A stretch of DNA of 64,000 nucleotides from assembly GCA_951812395.1 (NCBI GenBank), contig CATOSD010000001.1, forward strand, positions 372,001 to 436,000, in the 5' to 3' direction. The translations under genes and the position numbers were made by a program. The DNA comes from an uncultured Dehalococcoidia bacterium. Lineage in GTDB: Bacteria > Chloroflexota > Dehalococcoidia > Lucifugimonadales > CATOSD01. Below the pieces are notes generated by a model. That model saw only the letters and a program-made list of their open reading frames with translations. It did not search any database and had not been told where the DNA came from. Of this stretch, positions 1 through 8,780 are shown piece after piece. Numbering within the stretch: position 1 is the first letter of the stretch; every line of letters starts with the position of its first letter.

Positions 1-635
1 CGCGCCACACGCTCCAGTCCGAACAACCCGAACAGTTCTTCCGAACTCATCTGCGAAGACAGATCCAGCGACACGTCGTCCACGAGCTGATCGAACACCA
101 TCTGCTTGCCCGCCAGAATGCGGTCGATCCGCTCCTCGATGGTTCCCGCACACGAGTACTTGATCACGTTGACCTTCAGATGCTGCCCCATCCGGTGGCT
201 GCGGTCTTCGGCCTGGCGCTCCACCGCGGGGTTCCACCACCTGTCCAGGTGAAATACATAGGACGCCTCCTGCAGATTCAAGCCCAGACCTCCAACCCGC
301 AGTGACAGTATCAACACCTTGTGCTCAGGACGAGTCCTGAACCGGTCGATGATGTCGGCCCGCTCCTCCTGCGGGACGTCGCCGGTCAGAGTCAGCGGCG
401 AGTAGTCGCGCAGATACCTCGCCGCCGCCGCGACGCCGGACGTCTCGTTGGTGTACTGCGAGAACACCAGCGCCTTGTGGCCCTGCGCCGCCAGCTGGTC
501 CAGCCTGTCGCCAATGTCCGACAGCTTGCTGGACGCGCCGCTCTTGGGGTCGGCATTGCATATTTGCTTCAGGCGCGTGATTAGTTCGAGCACGTGCCGG
601 ACGTTCACCTCGGCCCCGAGCGACTTCAGGTAGAC
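1..635 (-). pseudogene. SNF2 helicase, C-terminal half (separated by IS insertion; runs off window)
   Basis: This is the 3' part of the SNF2-family gene whose 5' part lies at 2498-3966. Read on the minus strand from the insertion site it gives a helicase C-terminal lobe: LVFSQYTNET (motif IV region), LTGDVPQEER, a motif V-like stretch (LSLRVGGLGLNLQEA) and motif VI-like text (AEDRSHRMGQ), followed by IKYSCAGTIEERI. These are standard SNF2 C-lobe signatures. Joining minus-strand base 2498 to base 630 across one copy of TAGAC gives an uninterrupted frame (DGIVY then LKSLGAEV), so the gene was intact before the IS entered. The last visible residues (ELFGLFGLERVA) suggest the native end is just beyond the window. 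As it stands this half has no start. Confidence 0.9.
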
Positions 636-666
636 CCCAGATCCACCGCCTAGTTGCAAAAGGAGG

Positions 667-734
667 CCTCGTTGGAGCCGGCTGTAAAGCCGGCTATGAT
701 GGTAGGTAACAACAACAACCCATCACCAACGAGG
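667..734 (+). promoter_or_regulatory. IS leader: internal promoter and RBS-sequestering inverted repeat (copy 1)
   Basis: CCTCGTTGG (667-675) is perfectly complementary to CCAACGAGG (726-734), and the second arm contains the ribosome-binding site of the transposase (start 745). A promoter overlaps the first arm: TTGGAG at 672-677, 17-bp spacer, TATGAT at 695-700. Transcription would therefore start near 706, after the first arm. Own-promoter mRNA would keep the RBS free, while read-through mRNA from outside would fold it away. The logic matches IS10/IS50 protection against impinging transcription. The pairing and boxes are seen; the function is inferred. Confidence 0.65.
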
Positions 735-744
735 TGCGACTATT

Positions 745-2271
745 ATGCAGCAAGCAACGCTTCCTTTCCACTACGCAGAGGAGACCGAGTCTACTGGTAT
801 GACGGCGTTGTCGGGGTTGCCGGCATACCTGGACCTGGCGTTTGTTGCGCGACTGGGGCAGTCGGTGCGCCGTCACGTGGGAGTGAGAGAGGGCACACAG
901 GGGTGGACGGACGCCCAGAATGTGACGGCGCTTGTGATGCTCAACCTGGCCGGTGGTGAGTCGGTGGATGACCTGCGGCTGCTGGAGAAGGACGAGGGGC
1001 TGGGCAGGGCGCTGCTCACCGCGGAGACTCACGGGGTGCGGCGGGCAGAGCGCAGGGCGCAGCTCAGAAGGTGGCGTAAGGAGCGTAGCCGCACTGTGCC
1101 GTCGCCCACGGCGGTGTTCAGGTATCTGGACCGTTTCCACGACGAGGCTGAGGAGGCCGGGAGACGGTCTCGCAAGGCGTTCATACCGGCGGCCAACGAC
1201 GCGCTGAGAGGGCTTGGGAAGGTCAACGCGGACCTGGTGAGGTTCGCGGGAGGCCATTCAGGACACACCGAAGCGACATTGGACATGGACGCCACGCTGA
1301 TAGGGACGCACAAGCGGCAGGCGTGCTTCTGCTACAAAAAGCACAAGGCGTACCAGCCGTTGACCACCTACTGGTATGAGGCGGACCTTGTGGTGCACTC
1401 CGAGTTCAGAGACGGCAACGTGAACGCGGGCTACGAACAGCTCAGGGTGTTGAAGGAGTCGCTGGAGTGTCTGCCCCCAGGGGTGAGCAAGGTGATGATG
1501 AGGTCTGACTCGGCGGGCTACCAGAAGGAGCTGTTGAAGTACTGCGCCGAGGGGCGGGATGAGCGGTTCGGAGTGATCGAGTTCTGTGTGGGAGTGAACG
1601 TGATGGCCGAGTTCAGGGCGGCGGTGAGTGAGGTAGAGGAGGAAGGATGGCACGACCTGTACAGGACAGAGGGTGAGCAACGAGAGGCCACAAGACAGCA
1701 GTACGCCGAGGTGTGCTACGTGACCAGTTGGACGGGATACAGCAAGAACAGTCCCGACTACAGGTTCATCGCGATAAGGGAGCGTATGCCGAACCCGCCG
1801 CTGTTCGACATGGATGGGGAGAAGCTGTCGGTTCCCGTTATGGAGATGGGGGATGGCAAATTGTACAAAGTGACAGGGATGGTGACGAACCGAGAGCTGC
1901 CTGGGGATGAGTTGGTCCGGTGGTACAGGCAGAGGTGCGGCAAAGGGGAGGAGGTCCATTCGGTGCTGAAGGAGGATCTTGCGGGGGGCAGGCTGCCGTC
2001 GGGGAAGTTCGGGTCGAACGCGGCGTGGTGGGCTATAGTGGTGTTGGCGTTCAATCTGAACTCAGCGATGAAGCGGCTGGTGTTGGGGGAAGAGTGGGTG
2101 AGCAAGCGTCTGAAGGCGGTGCGCTTCGGCGTAATCTGCGTTGCGGGGCGAGTGGTCAGACACGCAAGGAGGCTCATCATCCGTCTCGCGAGAGGACACC
2201 CAACCCATGACCTGCTCGTGAGTGCGCAACGCAGGATACACGCTCTGGCAAACACGCCGCTCCGGGCCTGA
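745..2271 (+). CDS. IS1380-family DDE transposase (copy 1)
   Basis: A 508-residue transposase. Catalytic-type acidic positions are visible at LDMDAT (about residue 182) and MMRSDSAGY (about 255). A C-terminal block, YRQRCGKGEEVHSVLKED, with a following NAAWW, resembles the third acidic region of IS1380 proteins. Length is in the family range. Start ATG with GAGG about 9 nt upstream. The protein differs from copy 2 at only about four positions (for example G/R near residue 139 and V/I near 361), and both frames are open from start to stop, so both copies look functional. Confidence 0.93.
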   Translation: MQQATLPFHYAEETESTGMTALSGLPAYLDLAFVARLGQSVRRHVGVREGTQGWTDAQNVTALVMLNLAGGESVDDLRLLEKDEGLGRALLTAETHGVRRAERRAQLRRWRKERSRTVPSPTAVFRYLDRFHDEAEEAGRRSRKAFIPAANDALRGLGKVNADLVRFAGGHSGHTEATLDMDATLIGTHKRQACFCYKKHKAYQPLTTYWYEADLVVHSEFRDGNVNAGYEQLRVLKESLECLPPGVSKVMMRSDSAGYQKELLKYCAEGRDERFGVIEFCVGVNVMAEFRAAVSEVEEEGWHDLYRTEGEQREATRQQYAEVCYVTSWTGYSKNSPDYRFIAIRERMPNPPLFDMDGEKLSVPVMEMGDGKLYKVTGMVTNRELPGDELVRWYRQRCGKGEEVHSVLKEDLAGGRLPSGKFGSNAAWWAIVVLAFNLNSAMKRLVLGEEWVSKRLKAVRFGVICVAGRVVRHARRLIIRLARGHPTHDLLVSAQRRIHALANTPLRA

Positions 2272-2497
2272 TTCTCCTCAGGAATCCACCCACACTCGAG
2301 ATGACTGAACCGAAGTCGTCGGCTTCGCCGTGTCCGAAACTCGCCCAAAACCCTCCAACTACCCTCTCAGGAACCGCCTCACGCCCCCAGACCGTCGCAT
2401 CGACCTTCCCCACGCCAACTGACCGGCCCCAAAACGCACATTCACCCTCGCCAACCCACCACACCCCCCCCCGCCGCGGTTAGGCGGTGGATCTGGG

Positions 2498-3966
2498 TAG
2501 ACTATACCGTCTTGCTCAGCCTTGACATAGCTGGCGCGCTGCTTCGAGTCAAGCTCGATGGGAAGCAGCGTCACCTGCTTCGGAGGAAGGTCCGCCAGAA
2601 CATCCCCTTTCTTCCTCCGAAGCTGAAGGTCCTTATGCCGCCCCCGCAGCTCCGCTCCGGGCACGTAGCGCTTCGCCGGCCCAGCATCCTCGTGGTCCAC
2701 GAACTCCACTATGGAGGCCAGCTCTTCTTCGTGATTCTCTATCGGCGTCCCGGTCAGGGCCCAGGAGCGGACTCTCCGCAACCCCTTCAGGGCTTCGCTT
2801 GTGGGATTCCGATTCTTGATTCGCTGCGCCTCGTCCGAGACCACCACGTCCCAGGCCTTTCGCCGCACCAGGGACTTTACGTTGCCGCCAAAGTCCGACC
2901 GCAGCGCGTCGTAGCTGACGAGCGTCACGTCCCGCCCGGCCTCCCACTGCCACAACCGCTCAGTCGCCGTACCGCGTATGATGATGGCGGTAAGCTCTGG
3001 AGCCCACTTCTCGAGTTCCCGACGCCACTGGTCCAGCACGCTCGCCGGAGCGACGACCAGGGCCGACTTGATCTCGTGGCGGGCGCGCAGCAACCGCAAC
3101 GCCACAATCGCCTGTATCGTCTTGCCCAGCCCCATGTCGTCCGCGAGCAGCAGCCGATGGCTATTCATCAGTGCGCGCACTCCATCCATCTGAAATGGCA
3201 TCAAATCACCGCCCCATTCCAGTTGCAGGTCCGGCGAAAGCGCCGGCGGGGCGCGCAGCACCGCCCACAGCCGTTGTGCCAGCGTAGCCTCCTGCCGTTC
3301 GGCAACGTAGCCTTGCTCCGCGAGACTCGCGGCGTCCGCCGCATATTCCCCGGCCCCTGTCGGAGGGTCCAGACCAACCACGGCGACCAGACCCCGATCG
3401 CCCATCAGCGCCCGGACGTGCTCGTCGGCGTAAGCCACGCTCAGCCCATCCGCCGCCCGCCGAAACGGCTCCAGCGGGTCGTCCCGCTCCATTATCGCGT
3501 CGAGAAGCCGTCGGGCGACCGCGGATTCCTGTGGGGGCCGGCTCTGCCAATTCTGACCGTCTGCGGAACGCCCGTTGCCCGCGCCCGCTGCGCCTTCAAC
3601 AGCCGACAGCAGGCAGAAGGGGATGTGAAAGTTGTCCCCGTCTGCCAACGCTCCGTCGGACACTTCGCCTTGCAGCCCCAGAACCAGCGACGGCGGCAAC
3701 GCCGAACGCAGCAGCCGCTCCAGTGCCTGTGCCGCCACGCCCGCGCCGGCGTCGCCGCCTTGTCCCTCGAACCGGCGCGGAAAGGCGCGCGTGAAGCAGA
3801 AGCCCACAGGCTCGCCACCTTCCGTCGTGTAGAACAGCCCCACCCTGAGTCCGCCGCCTCCCTCCTCCTCGACCAGTCTCAGCCACCCCACGGACGCGGC
3901 GATGGGCTCGCTGCCCTTCACCTCGTCCATACGACCAGCCACAACCCGACCCCTACCACGGCACAT
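2498..3966 (-). pseudogene. SNF2/DEAD-like helicase, N-terminal half (interrupted by IS1380-family element)
   Basis: Last gene of a four-gene minus-strand operon; its start overlaps the stop of the upstream ATPase gene by 14 nt. GTG at 3942 or ATG at 3930 are alternative starts. Residues 1-250 form an N-terminal region I do not recognise. The N-terminal helicase lobe follows, with Walker A DDMGLGKT at about 276-283, DEAQ box at about 378-381 and motif III-like LTGTPIEN. SNF2 proteins are dsDNA translocases; here it probably works with the adjacent DUF2791-type proteins. After residue 489 or so the frame enters the IS and picks up about 46 foreign residues before stopping near 2359. The interruption separates the two RecA lobes, so this copy cannot be an active motor. 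Confidence 0.9.
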
Positions 3967-5239
3967 CGTCGCCCGCGTCGTCCTTGGTAGTCTTCTCCGG
4001 GCTCGGATCTTCTTCGTAGGAGGGGTGGAATTCCCGCACGTCCGTAACCGGCGCGTAGCCGGGATACAGTCTGAGCAGGTCCCACTCGCTTATGGACGCC
4101 CGCACCCTGTATCGCATCCGGTTCTGGTATCCGGCTCCACGCTCCTGTGCGGGAAGCTGCGGAGCTTCCCAGCCGTAAGCGGTGGAGTAAATCTCCCGTA
4201 ACCTTTCCATCGTCACGTCGATGTCGCTGTCGGTGGGCTCGTTCAAGGAGATGTTCTCGCCTTCTATCAGCCTCATGCCGGTCTCAGCCGCGGAAATCAG
4301 GTGCCCATAGCGGGCTGCCATCTTGGGAGCAATGTAATCGCGGTCCTTCTTGCTACCCTGGGGGCTGATGATCTCCGAAGCAAAGTCCTCCGCCACGGTC
4401 CCGACCACCACCAGCCCGGGGTAAGGCTGGCTCCCCATCTGCCCCATCCACCGAGACAGCTCAGCGTAAGACCGCCCTCGCTGTAGCTGCGAATACTGGC
4501 CGGTCAACTCTATCTCGTCCAGCAGCACCACCCACCCTTTGTACCCGGCGGCCTTGATAAGCTCCATCATGAACCGAAGTCGCTGAGGGGACAGGTCGGC
4601 CGCTTTGGGCATCTTGAAGGGGTAGTTCTTCTTCTGTCCAATAATGTCTAACCCACCAGTGATCTTCCCCTTTAGAATCTTATCTCCCGCCCAGAAGTTC
4701 TCGATGTCACTATTCAGTGCGAGGTCGTTGGACCGCTCGTGTACTATCAAACTGGCCGGAAAAATCTGGCTCAGGCCGTTGGATTCGGTATCGTGCGCCC
4801 ATCGAAAGTAGTCCGCGTACCGCTCGGAATTGGGCCGCAAAGTCTGTCCCAGTTCCTCGATCAAACGTCCCTCTCGATCCGGCATCCTTCCATTATCCAT
4901 CGCCGACTTGAACACCCTGCCCAAGTCGTACAGCGGCGTTTCCTTGCTTATGGCCACCTTGCTGCAAACGAACCCACGCTCCAGGGCCTGGTGTTCCAGA
5001 TGCGTGAGCAGGTGCGACTTGCCAGCTCCGAAATCGCCCGATACCAACATACCCACCGCGCCACCTGGCGGGTCGTCTAGCTCTGCCGCTCTGTCCAAGA
5101 GCTCCTCGAACCTCCGTTCCGCGTTCGGCTGCGTACACCCCAGTATCTTCACGGCCTCCCTGTTGGGCACACCGTTGCGAAGCGCCTCGAGCGCAACACG
5201 GCACCTGAGCTTCTGATCGCCATCAGCCTGGATTACCAT
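3953..5239 (-). CDS. DUF2791/BrxD-like P-loop ATPase
   Basis: 428 residues. The N-terminus (VALEALRNGVPNREAVKIL, residues 16-33) is the characteristic opening of DUF2791 proteins, the family that includes BREX BrxD. Walker A is GDFGAGKS at about 68-75 and Walker B is VVLLDEIE with the acidic pair at 241-242, so ATP hydrolysis is expected. The ATG overlaps the stop of the upstream paralogue by 7 nt, and its own stop overlaps the start of the SNF2 helicase by 14 nt, indicating translational coupling. In BREX type 2 and, from memory, in Shango, an ATPase of this class works beside a helicase. Defence function here is inference from family and context. Confidence 0.82.
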   Translation of the reverse strand: MVIQADGDQKLRCRVALEALRNGVPNREAVKILGCTQPNAERRFEELLDRAAELDDPPGGAVGMLVSGDFGAGKSHLLTHLEHQALERGFVCSKVAISKETPLYDLGRVFKSAMDNGRMPDREGRLIEELGQTLRPNSERYADYFRWAHDTESNGLSQIFPASLIVHERSNDLALNSDIENFWAGDKILKGKITGGLDIIGQKKNYPFKMPKAADLSPQRLRFMMELIKAAGYKGWVVLLDEIELTGQYSQLQRGRSYAELSRWMGQMGSQPYPGLVVVGTVAEDFASEIISPQGSKKDRDYIAPKMAARYGHLISAAETGMRLIEGENISLNEPTDSDIDVTMERLREIYSTAYGWEAPQLPAQERGAGYQNRMRYRVRASISEWDLLRLYPGYAPVTDVREFHPSYEEDPSPEKTTKDDAGDDVPW

Positions 5240-6216
5240 GCTTCTCGCCTCCTCTCAGCCAGTCGAACCAGGGCAGACAGTGGATTCACCCTCCCCCGGT
5301 CGCGAACGTCATCCATCACGCGAGTCTGCAAAGCGGGATAAATCCCGTAACCGCGAGAACTGCGCAGGGCGCTTTCGTCGAGAAAATCCTGGTTGGTCAC
5401 CACCACCAACAGCGTGGCCTTCAGTTTGTCTACGCTATCTATGAACTCCCGCAGCAGCTCGTAATGCTCCAGTGTCATCGCCCTGGTGTAATACCGAAAG
5501 TCGTCTCTGGGATTGCGCGGCACGGTTACGCGGGAGTTGTCGAAAAGAATCACCGTGCCGGCGCATCCGGCGTAGCTTACCCAGAACAGGGCAGATTCGA
5601 TGAAGTATCTGGCCGTTGTGCGATTGATGTTAGTGTGAATTGCGAAGGGGCGGATGTTGCTGATTCGCGTGTTGTAGCCCCGCAACCAGTCCAGCAGCGG
5701 CTGGCCGTTATAGTCGCCGCGGCTGTACTCTAACAAGCAGAGGTGACTCATGCACACCCGAAAGTCCCTGGCCATCGAGCTGTTGCGCGCAACCGCATTC
5801 TGTATTTCGGGCCTGATTTCACCAAGCACGAAGCCAGGTTCGAGCCGGTGTGCCTCGGCGATTGCGTCGAACACGCCTTCTCCGGATGAATCTATGTTGG
5901 CGACCTCGTATCCCCGTTCAGACGCGAACCGGAGGATTAGGCGACGCGCTAAACGCCGCCAGTCAATCTGTCGGGCCAACCCGAAGAAGATGTCCTGCGG
6001 CATATGGGCCCGCATAGCCCGTTCCTTTGCATCCAGCTTCACGACCTCGTAGCCAACTGCTCTGCATCGGGCTTCCATTTCTGCGTACAAGTCTGACTTC
6101 AGTTCGTCTGGCGCAATGGCGAATTTGACGGCGGAGCCGCCTTCCTTCACGTAGGACGACAGATACTCGTCGTCGATTACCCGTAGCCAGTCCGCCAATG
6201 CTATCGTGTTCTGCAT
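5233..6216 (-). CDS. DUF2791-like protein lacking the Walker A motif
   Basis: 327 residues from the ATG at 6216, preceded by GGGAG and lying 4 nt after the previous stop. A longer frame to 6363 exists but would overlap the upstream gene. It looks like a paralogue of the next gene, with a DUF2791-type C-terminus (YPALQTRVMDDVRDRGRVNP). However, the P-loop position reads SYVKEGGSAVKF (about residues 21-32) with no GKS/GKT, and the Walker B counterpart is TVILFDNSR (D226-N227) instead of D-E. I read it as a catalytically silent partner that may form a mixed ATPase complex with the intact paralogue. Assignment to DUF2791 is from remembered motif patterns and should be tested by profile search. 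Confidence 0.7.
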   Translation of the reverse strand: MQNTIALADWLRVIDDEYLSSYVKEGGSAVKFAIAPDELKSDLYAEMEARCRAVGYEVVKLDAKERAMRAHMPQDIFFGLARQIDWRRLARRLILRFASERGYEVANIDSSGEGVFDAIAEAHRLEPGFVLGEIRPEIQNAVARNSSMARDFRVCMSHLCLLEYSRGDYNGQPLLDWLRGYNTRISNIRPFAIHTNINRTTARYFIESALFWVSYAGCAGTVILFDNSRVTVPRNPRDDFRYYTRAMTLEHYELLREFIDSVDKLKATLLVVVTNQDFLDESALRSSRGYGIYPALQTRVMDDVRDRGRVNPLSALVRLAERRREAW

Positions 6217-6220
6217 CTCC

Positions 6221-7015
6221 CTAACTTTCCGTGAAGCGAATGCCGTAGTACTTGGCCTCGTGGCCATCCGGCCCAACAAACGTGAACAAGTTCCTAGCAC
6301 TGCGAGCGCCCGTGGACGCGGGGAAGCTGACCACTGCGCCGGACCTCGCGGATTTAACGCCACTTTTGTCCAGTTGGTACAGGTCGCGCGCGAAGTCGGT
6401 CCGAGAGTACTCTCTTTTCACCCAAGACATGGCAGTGATGTGGTCGTAGATTCTGGCCAGCAGAATTACCGGCGCGCTGCCTCCGCCAATCATGCGCGAC
6501 GACGAATCGCTGGCGAGGTCCTGATACTCCCGGTAGAGCGTGTTGAGAAACCCCTGCGGGTTGGTGCGCGGCGGCTTCCGCTGCGCCTTGACCAGCTCGC
6601 CAACAAGATGCGAGGGCCTGATCGTCCGAACCAGCTTTTTGTCGATGCGCACCGCCTTTTCTGGCGGCAGTATGCTCACTATGGAGGGGTAGGAAATCAG
6701 CCGCCCGTCGCGCTCGACGATGTTCAGACTGTTGTCCGAGGCCACGCTGCGAAGTTCGGCCGCGTACCCGTCCCTCATGTACTCGACCTCCGTGTCATCG
6801 TCATACGGCCAGGCGTTCGCCGCCTCCTTCACCGGTGCGGCTAGCTCGTCCAGCGTGGCAACTATGCTCGACTGCAACCGCTTTACAGTATTGATGTTCC
6901 CGGTCTCCGACGCCTTTTTCAACTGTCCCAACTGACTCGTAAGTGCTCGGCTCGCCTTCACTGCCGCATCGCAACTGCTCGTTAAGTCCTCGAACGCTCG
7001 TTCAAAATTGACCAT
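6221..7015 (-). CDS. Hypothetical protein, first gene of the DUF2791/SNF2 operon
   Basis: 264 residues from the ATG at 7015, which has GGGGGAA directly upstream; the frame extends to 7054 without a better site. Residues 1-80 are helix-rich with heptad-like spacing (TSQLGQLKKASETGN), so a coiled coil is possible. The middle is basic (LVKAQRKPPRTNP) and the C-terminal part (about 165-264) is mixed alpha/beta. I see no catalytic motif and cannot name a family. It is not visibly a TerB domain, which separates this operon from Shango as I know it. Its leading position and tight spacing suggest a structural or sensing subunit. Confidence 0.65.
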   Translation of the reverse strand: MVNFERAFEDLTSSCDAAVKASRALTSQLGQLKKASETGNINTVKRLQSSIVATLDELAAPVKEAANAWPYDDDTEVEYMRDGYAAELRSVASDNSLNIVERDGRLISYPSIVSILPPEKAVRIDKKLVRTIRPSHLVGELVKAQRKPPRTNPQGFLNTLYREYQDLASDSSSRMIGGGSAPVILLARIYDHITAMSWVKREYSRTDFARDLYQLDKSGVKSARSGAVVSFPASTGARSARNLFTFVGPDGHEAKYYGIRFTES

Positions 7016-7194
7016 ACTTCCCCCAAAATAGGCCGGCAGTTCGCCGCGCCACATTCAAGATTGCAATTCAATGCGAGCATACCACATGTGCCAGGTGGCG
7101 GAAACGCCAGTTGACTTGTACGGCCCTCCCACCCCCCTAGCCAGCACCCCCACCCCGTGCTAACCTGAACGCCACCCCACTCAGGAGGCCACCC

Positions 7195-8745
7195 ATGCCG
7201 GACCGTTACCCCGCTATCGTCGTTGGCGGCGGCCACAATGGCCTCGTCGCCGCAAACTACCTCGCGCAGTCCGGCATCCGCTCCCTCGTTATCGAGCGGC
7301 GCGACTTCGTCGGCGGCGCCTGCGTCACCGAAGAACTCTTCCCCGGCTTCCGCGTATCGAGCTGCTCCTACATCTGCCACATGCTCCAGGACAAAGTCAT
7401 CGACGACCTCGAGCTCCGAAACCACGGCTTCGACGTCCACTACCTAGAACCCTCCCGCTTCCAGCCCTTCCCCAACGGTGACTACCTGCTCGGCTGGCAC
7501 GACGACGACCGTACCGCGGACGAGGTCCGCCGCATCTCCCCCGCCGACGCCGACCGCATTCCCGAGTGGTTCGCGTTCTGGGAGCGCGCCTGCGGCATTC
7601 TGCATCGCCACTTTCTGGAAGAGCCGCCGACGCTCACCGAGGTCGCCGCATCGGTTCGCGGCACTCCCGACGAGCCTGTGTTCGAGCGCATGCTCACCGG
7701 CAACATGAAGGACCTCGTCGAGGAGTACTTCGAGTCCGAGACCGTCCGCGGCGCCTACATCGACGCCCAGGACGCCGGCGACATTCACGCGCCTGGCAGC
7801 ATCATGGCCGTCGCCTACATCAAGACCGGCATGTTCAACGACGACCGCAACGTAGGCATCCCCCACGGCGGCATGGGCGGCATAACGCAGGCTATGGCAC
7901 GCGCGGCAGAGGCGCGAGGCGTCGAGATTCGCACCGGCGTGGAGATCGATCGCATCACCGTGTCCAACGGCCGCGCCACCGGCGTGGTGCTCACGAGCGG
8001 CGAGCGCATCGAGGCCGACGTGGTGCTCTCCAACGCCGATCCCAAGCGCACCTTCCTGTCCCTCGTCGACCACGACGCGCTGGAGCCGGCGTTCGTGAAC
8101 CGCGTCAAGCGCTACAAGACCAACGTGTCGTACCTCAAGTTCCACTGCGCGCTCAGCGAGGCGCCCGACTTTTCGGCCTACCTGGGCGACGGCTTCGACC
8201 CGCGCTACCTGGCGCAGACCAGGATATGCCCGTCCGTCGAGTACTTCGAGCGTAGCTGGGACGAGGCCCGCCGCGGCCTGCCGCCCACCGCGCCCGTCAT
8301 GCACATCCAGATCCCGTCCGTCTACGACACTTCGCTCACGCCGCCGGGCAAGCACGTCATGTCCATCTGGGCGCTCTACGCCCCCGTCACGCTGAGTCAG
8401 AGCTGCTGGGACGACGAGAGACAGGCCACGGGTGAGCGCATGATAGACATCATCGACGGCTACGCCCCCAACTTCCGCGACTCCATCATCGACTGGGAGC
8501 TGTTCACGCCCCAGGACCTGGAGCGCCGGGTGTACCTGACGGACGGCAACATCCGCCACCTCGACGTAACGTCGGAGCAGCTACTTACCCAGCGGCCCAA
8601 CCACAGGCGTTCAGGCTACGGCACGCCGATAGACGGGCTGTACCTGTGCGGAGGCGGGACCCACCCCGGCGGCGAGGTCACCGGCGCGCCGGGCCACAAC
8701 GCCGCCATGGCGGTCCTCCGCGACTGGGAGCTCCGCCCAGGCTGA
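7195..8745 (+). CDS. Phytoene-dehydrogenase-like FAD-dependent oxidoreductase
   Basis: 516 residues, ATG with AGGAGG 7 nt upstream. The N-terminus has a dinucleotide-binding fold (VVGGGHNGLVAANYLAQSG, then IERRDFVGGAC), and the C-terminus has a matching FAD signature (GLYLCGGGTHPGGEVTGAPG). This is the CrtI/PYROXD2-type amine oxidase superfamily. The closest family in my reading is the PYROXD2-like branch, not a proven carotenoid desaturase, although prenyl and phytoene/squalene synthase genes occur about 32 kb downstream. It is transcribed divergently from the DUF2791/SNF2 operon and followed by birA. Confidence 0.82.
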   Translation: MPDRYPAIVVGGGHNGLVAANYLAQSGIRSLVIERRDFVGGACVTEELFPGFRVSSCSYICHMLQDKVIDDLELRNHGFDVHYLEPSRFQPFPNGDYLLGWHDDDRTADEVRRISPADADRIPEWFAFWERACGILHRHFLEEPPTLTEVAASVRGTPDEPVFERMLTGNMKDLVEEYFESETVRGAYIDAQDAGDIHAPGSIMAVAYIKTGMFNDDRNVGIPHGGMGGITQAMARAAEARGVEIRTGVEIDRITVSNGRATGVVLTSGERIEADVVLSNADPKRTFLSLVDHDALEPAFVNRVKRYKTNVSYLKFHCALSEAPDFSAYLGDGFDPRYLAQTRICPSVEYFERSWDEARRGLPPTAPVMHIQIPSVYDTSLTPPGKHVMSIWALYAPVTLSQSCWDDERQATGERMIDIIDGYAPNFRDSIIDWELFTPQDLERRVYLTDGNIRHLDVTSEQLLTQRPNHRRSGYGTPIDGLYLCGGGTHPGGEVTGAPGHNAAMAVLRDWELRPG

Positions 8746-8780
8746 GGGCGCGTACCGGGAACTGTGTTGCTGAAAGTATC

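Larger units (their letters stand above)
636..2497 (+). mobile_element. IS1380-family insertion sequence, copy 1 (1,862 bp)
   Basis: Both ends are defined by the sequence. The 17-bp terminal inverted repeats read CCCAGATCCACCGCCTA inward from each end (636-652 and 2481-2497). The element is flanked by the 5-bp direct repeat TAGAC (631-635 and 2498-2502), the expected target duplication size for IS1380-type elements. It carries one transposase gene, a leader hairpin, and about 220 bp of C-rich sequence after the gene. It splits the SNF2 helicase gene. Copy 2 (18674-20535) has exactly the same length and is nearly identical, so transposition was recent. Confidence 0.95.

Noticed and set aside
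636-2497. IS flank palindromes (CCAGAT/ATCTGG) as target-site preference
   Set aside because: They are better explained as the true outer parts of the inverted repeats, because 5-bp duplications lie immediately outside them in both copies.
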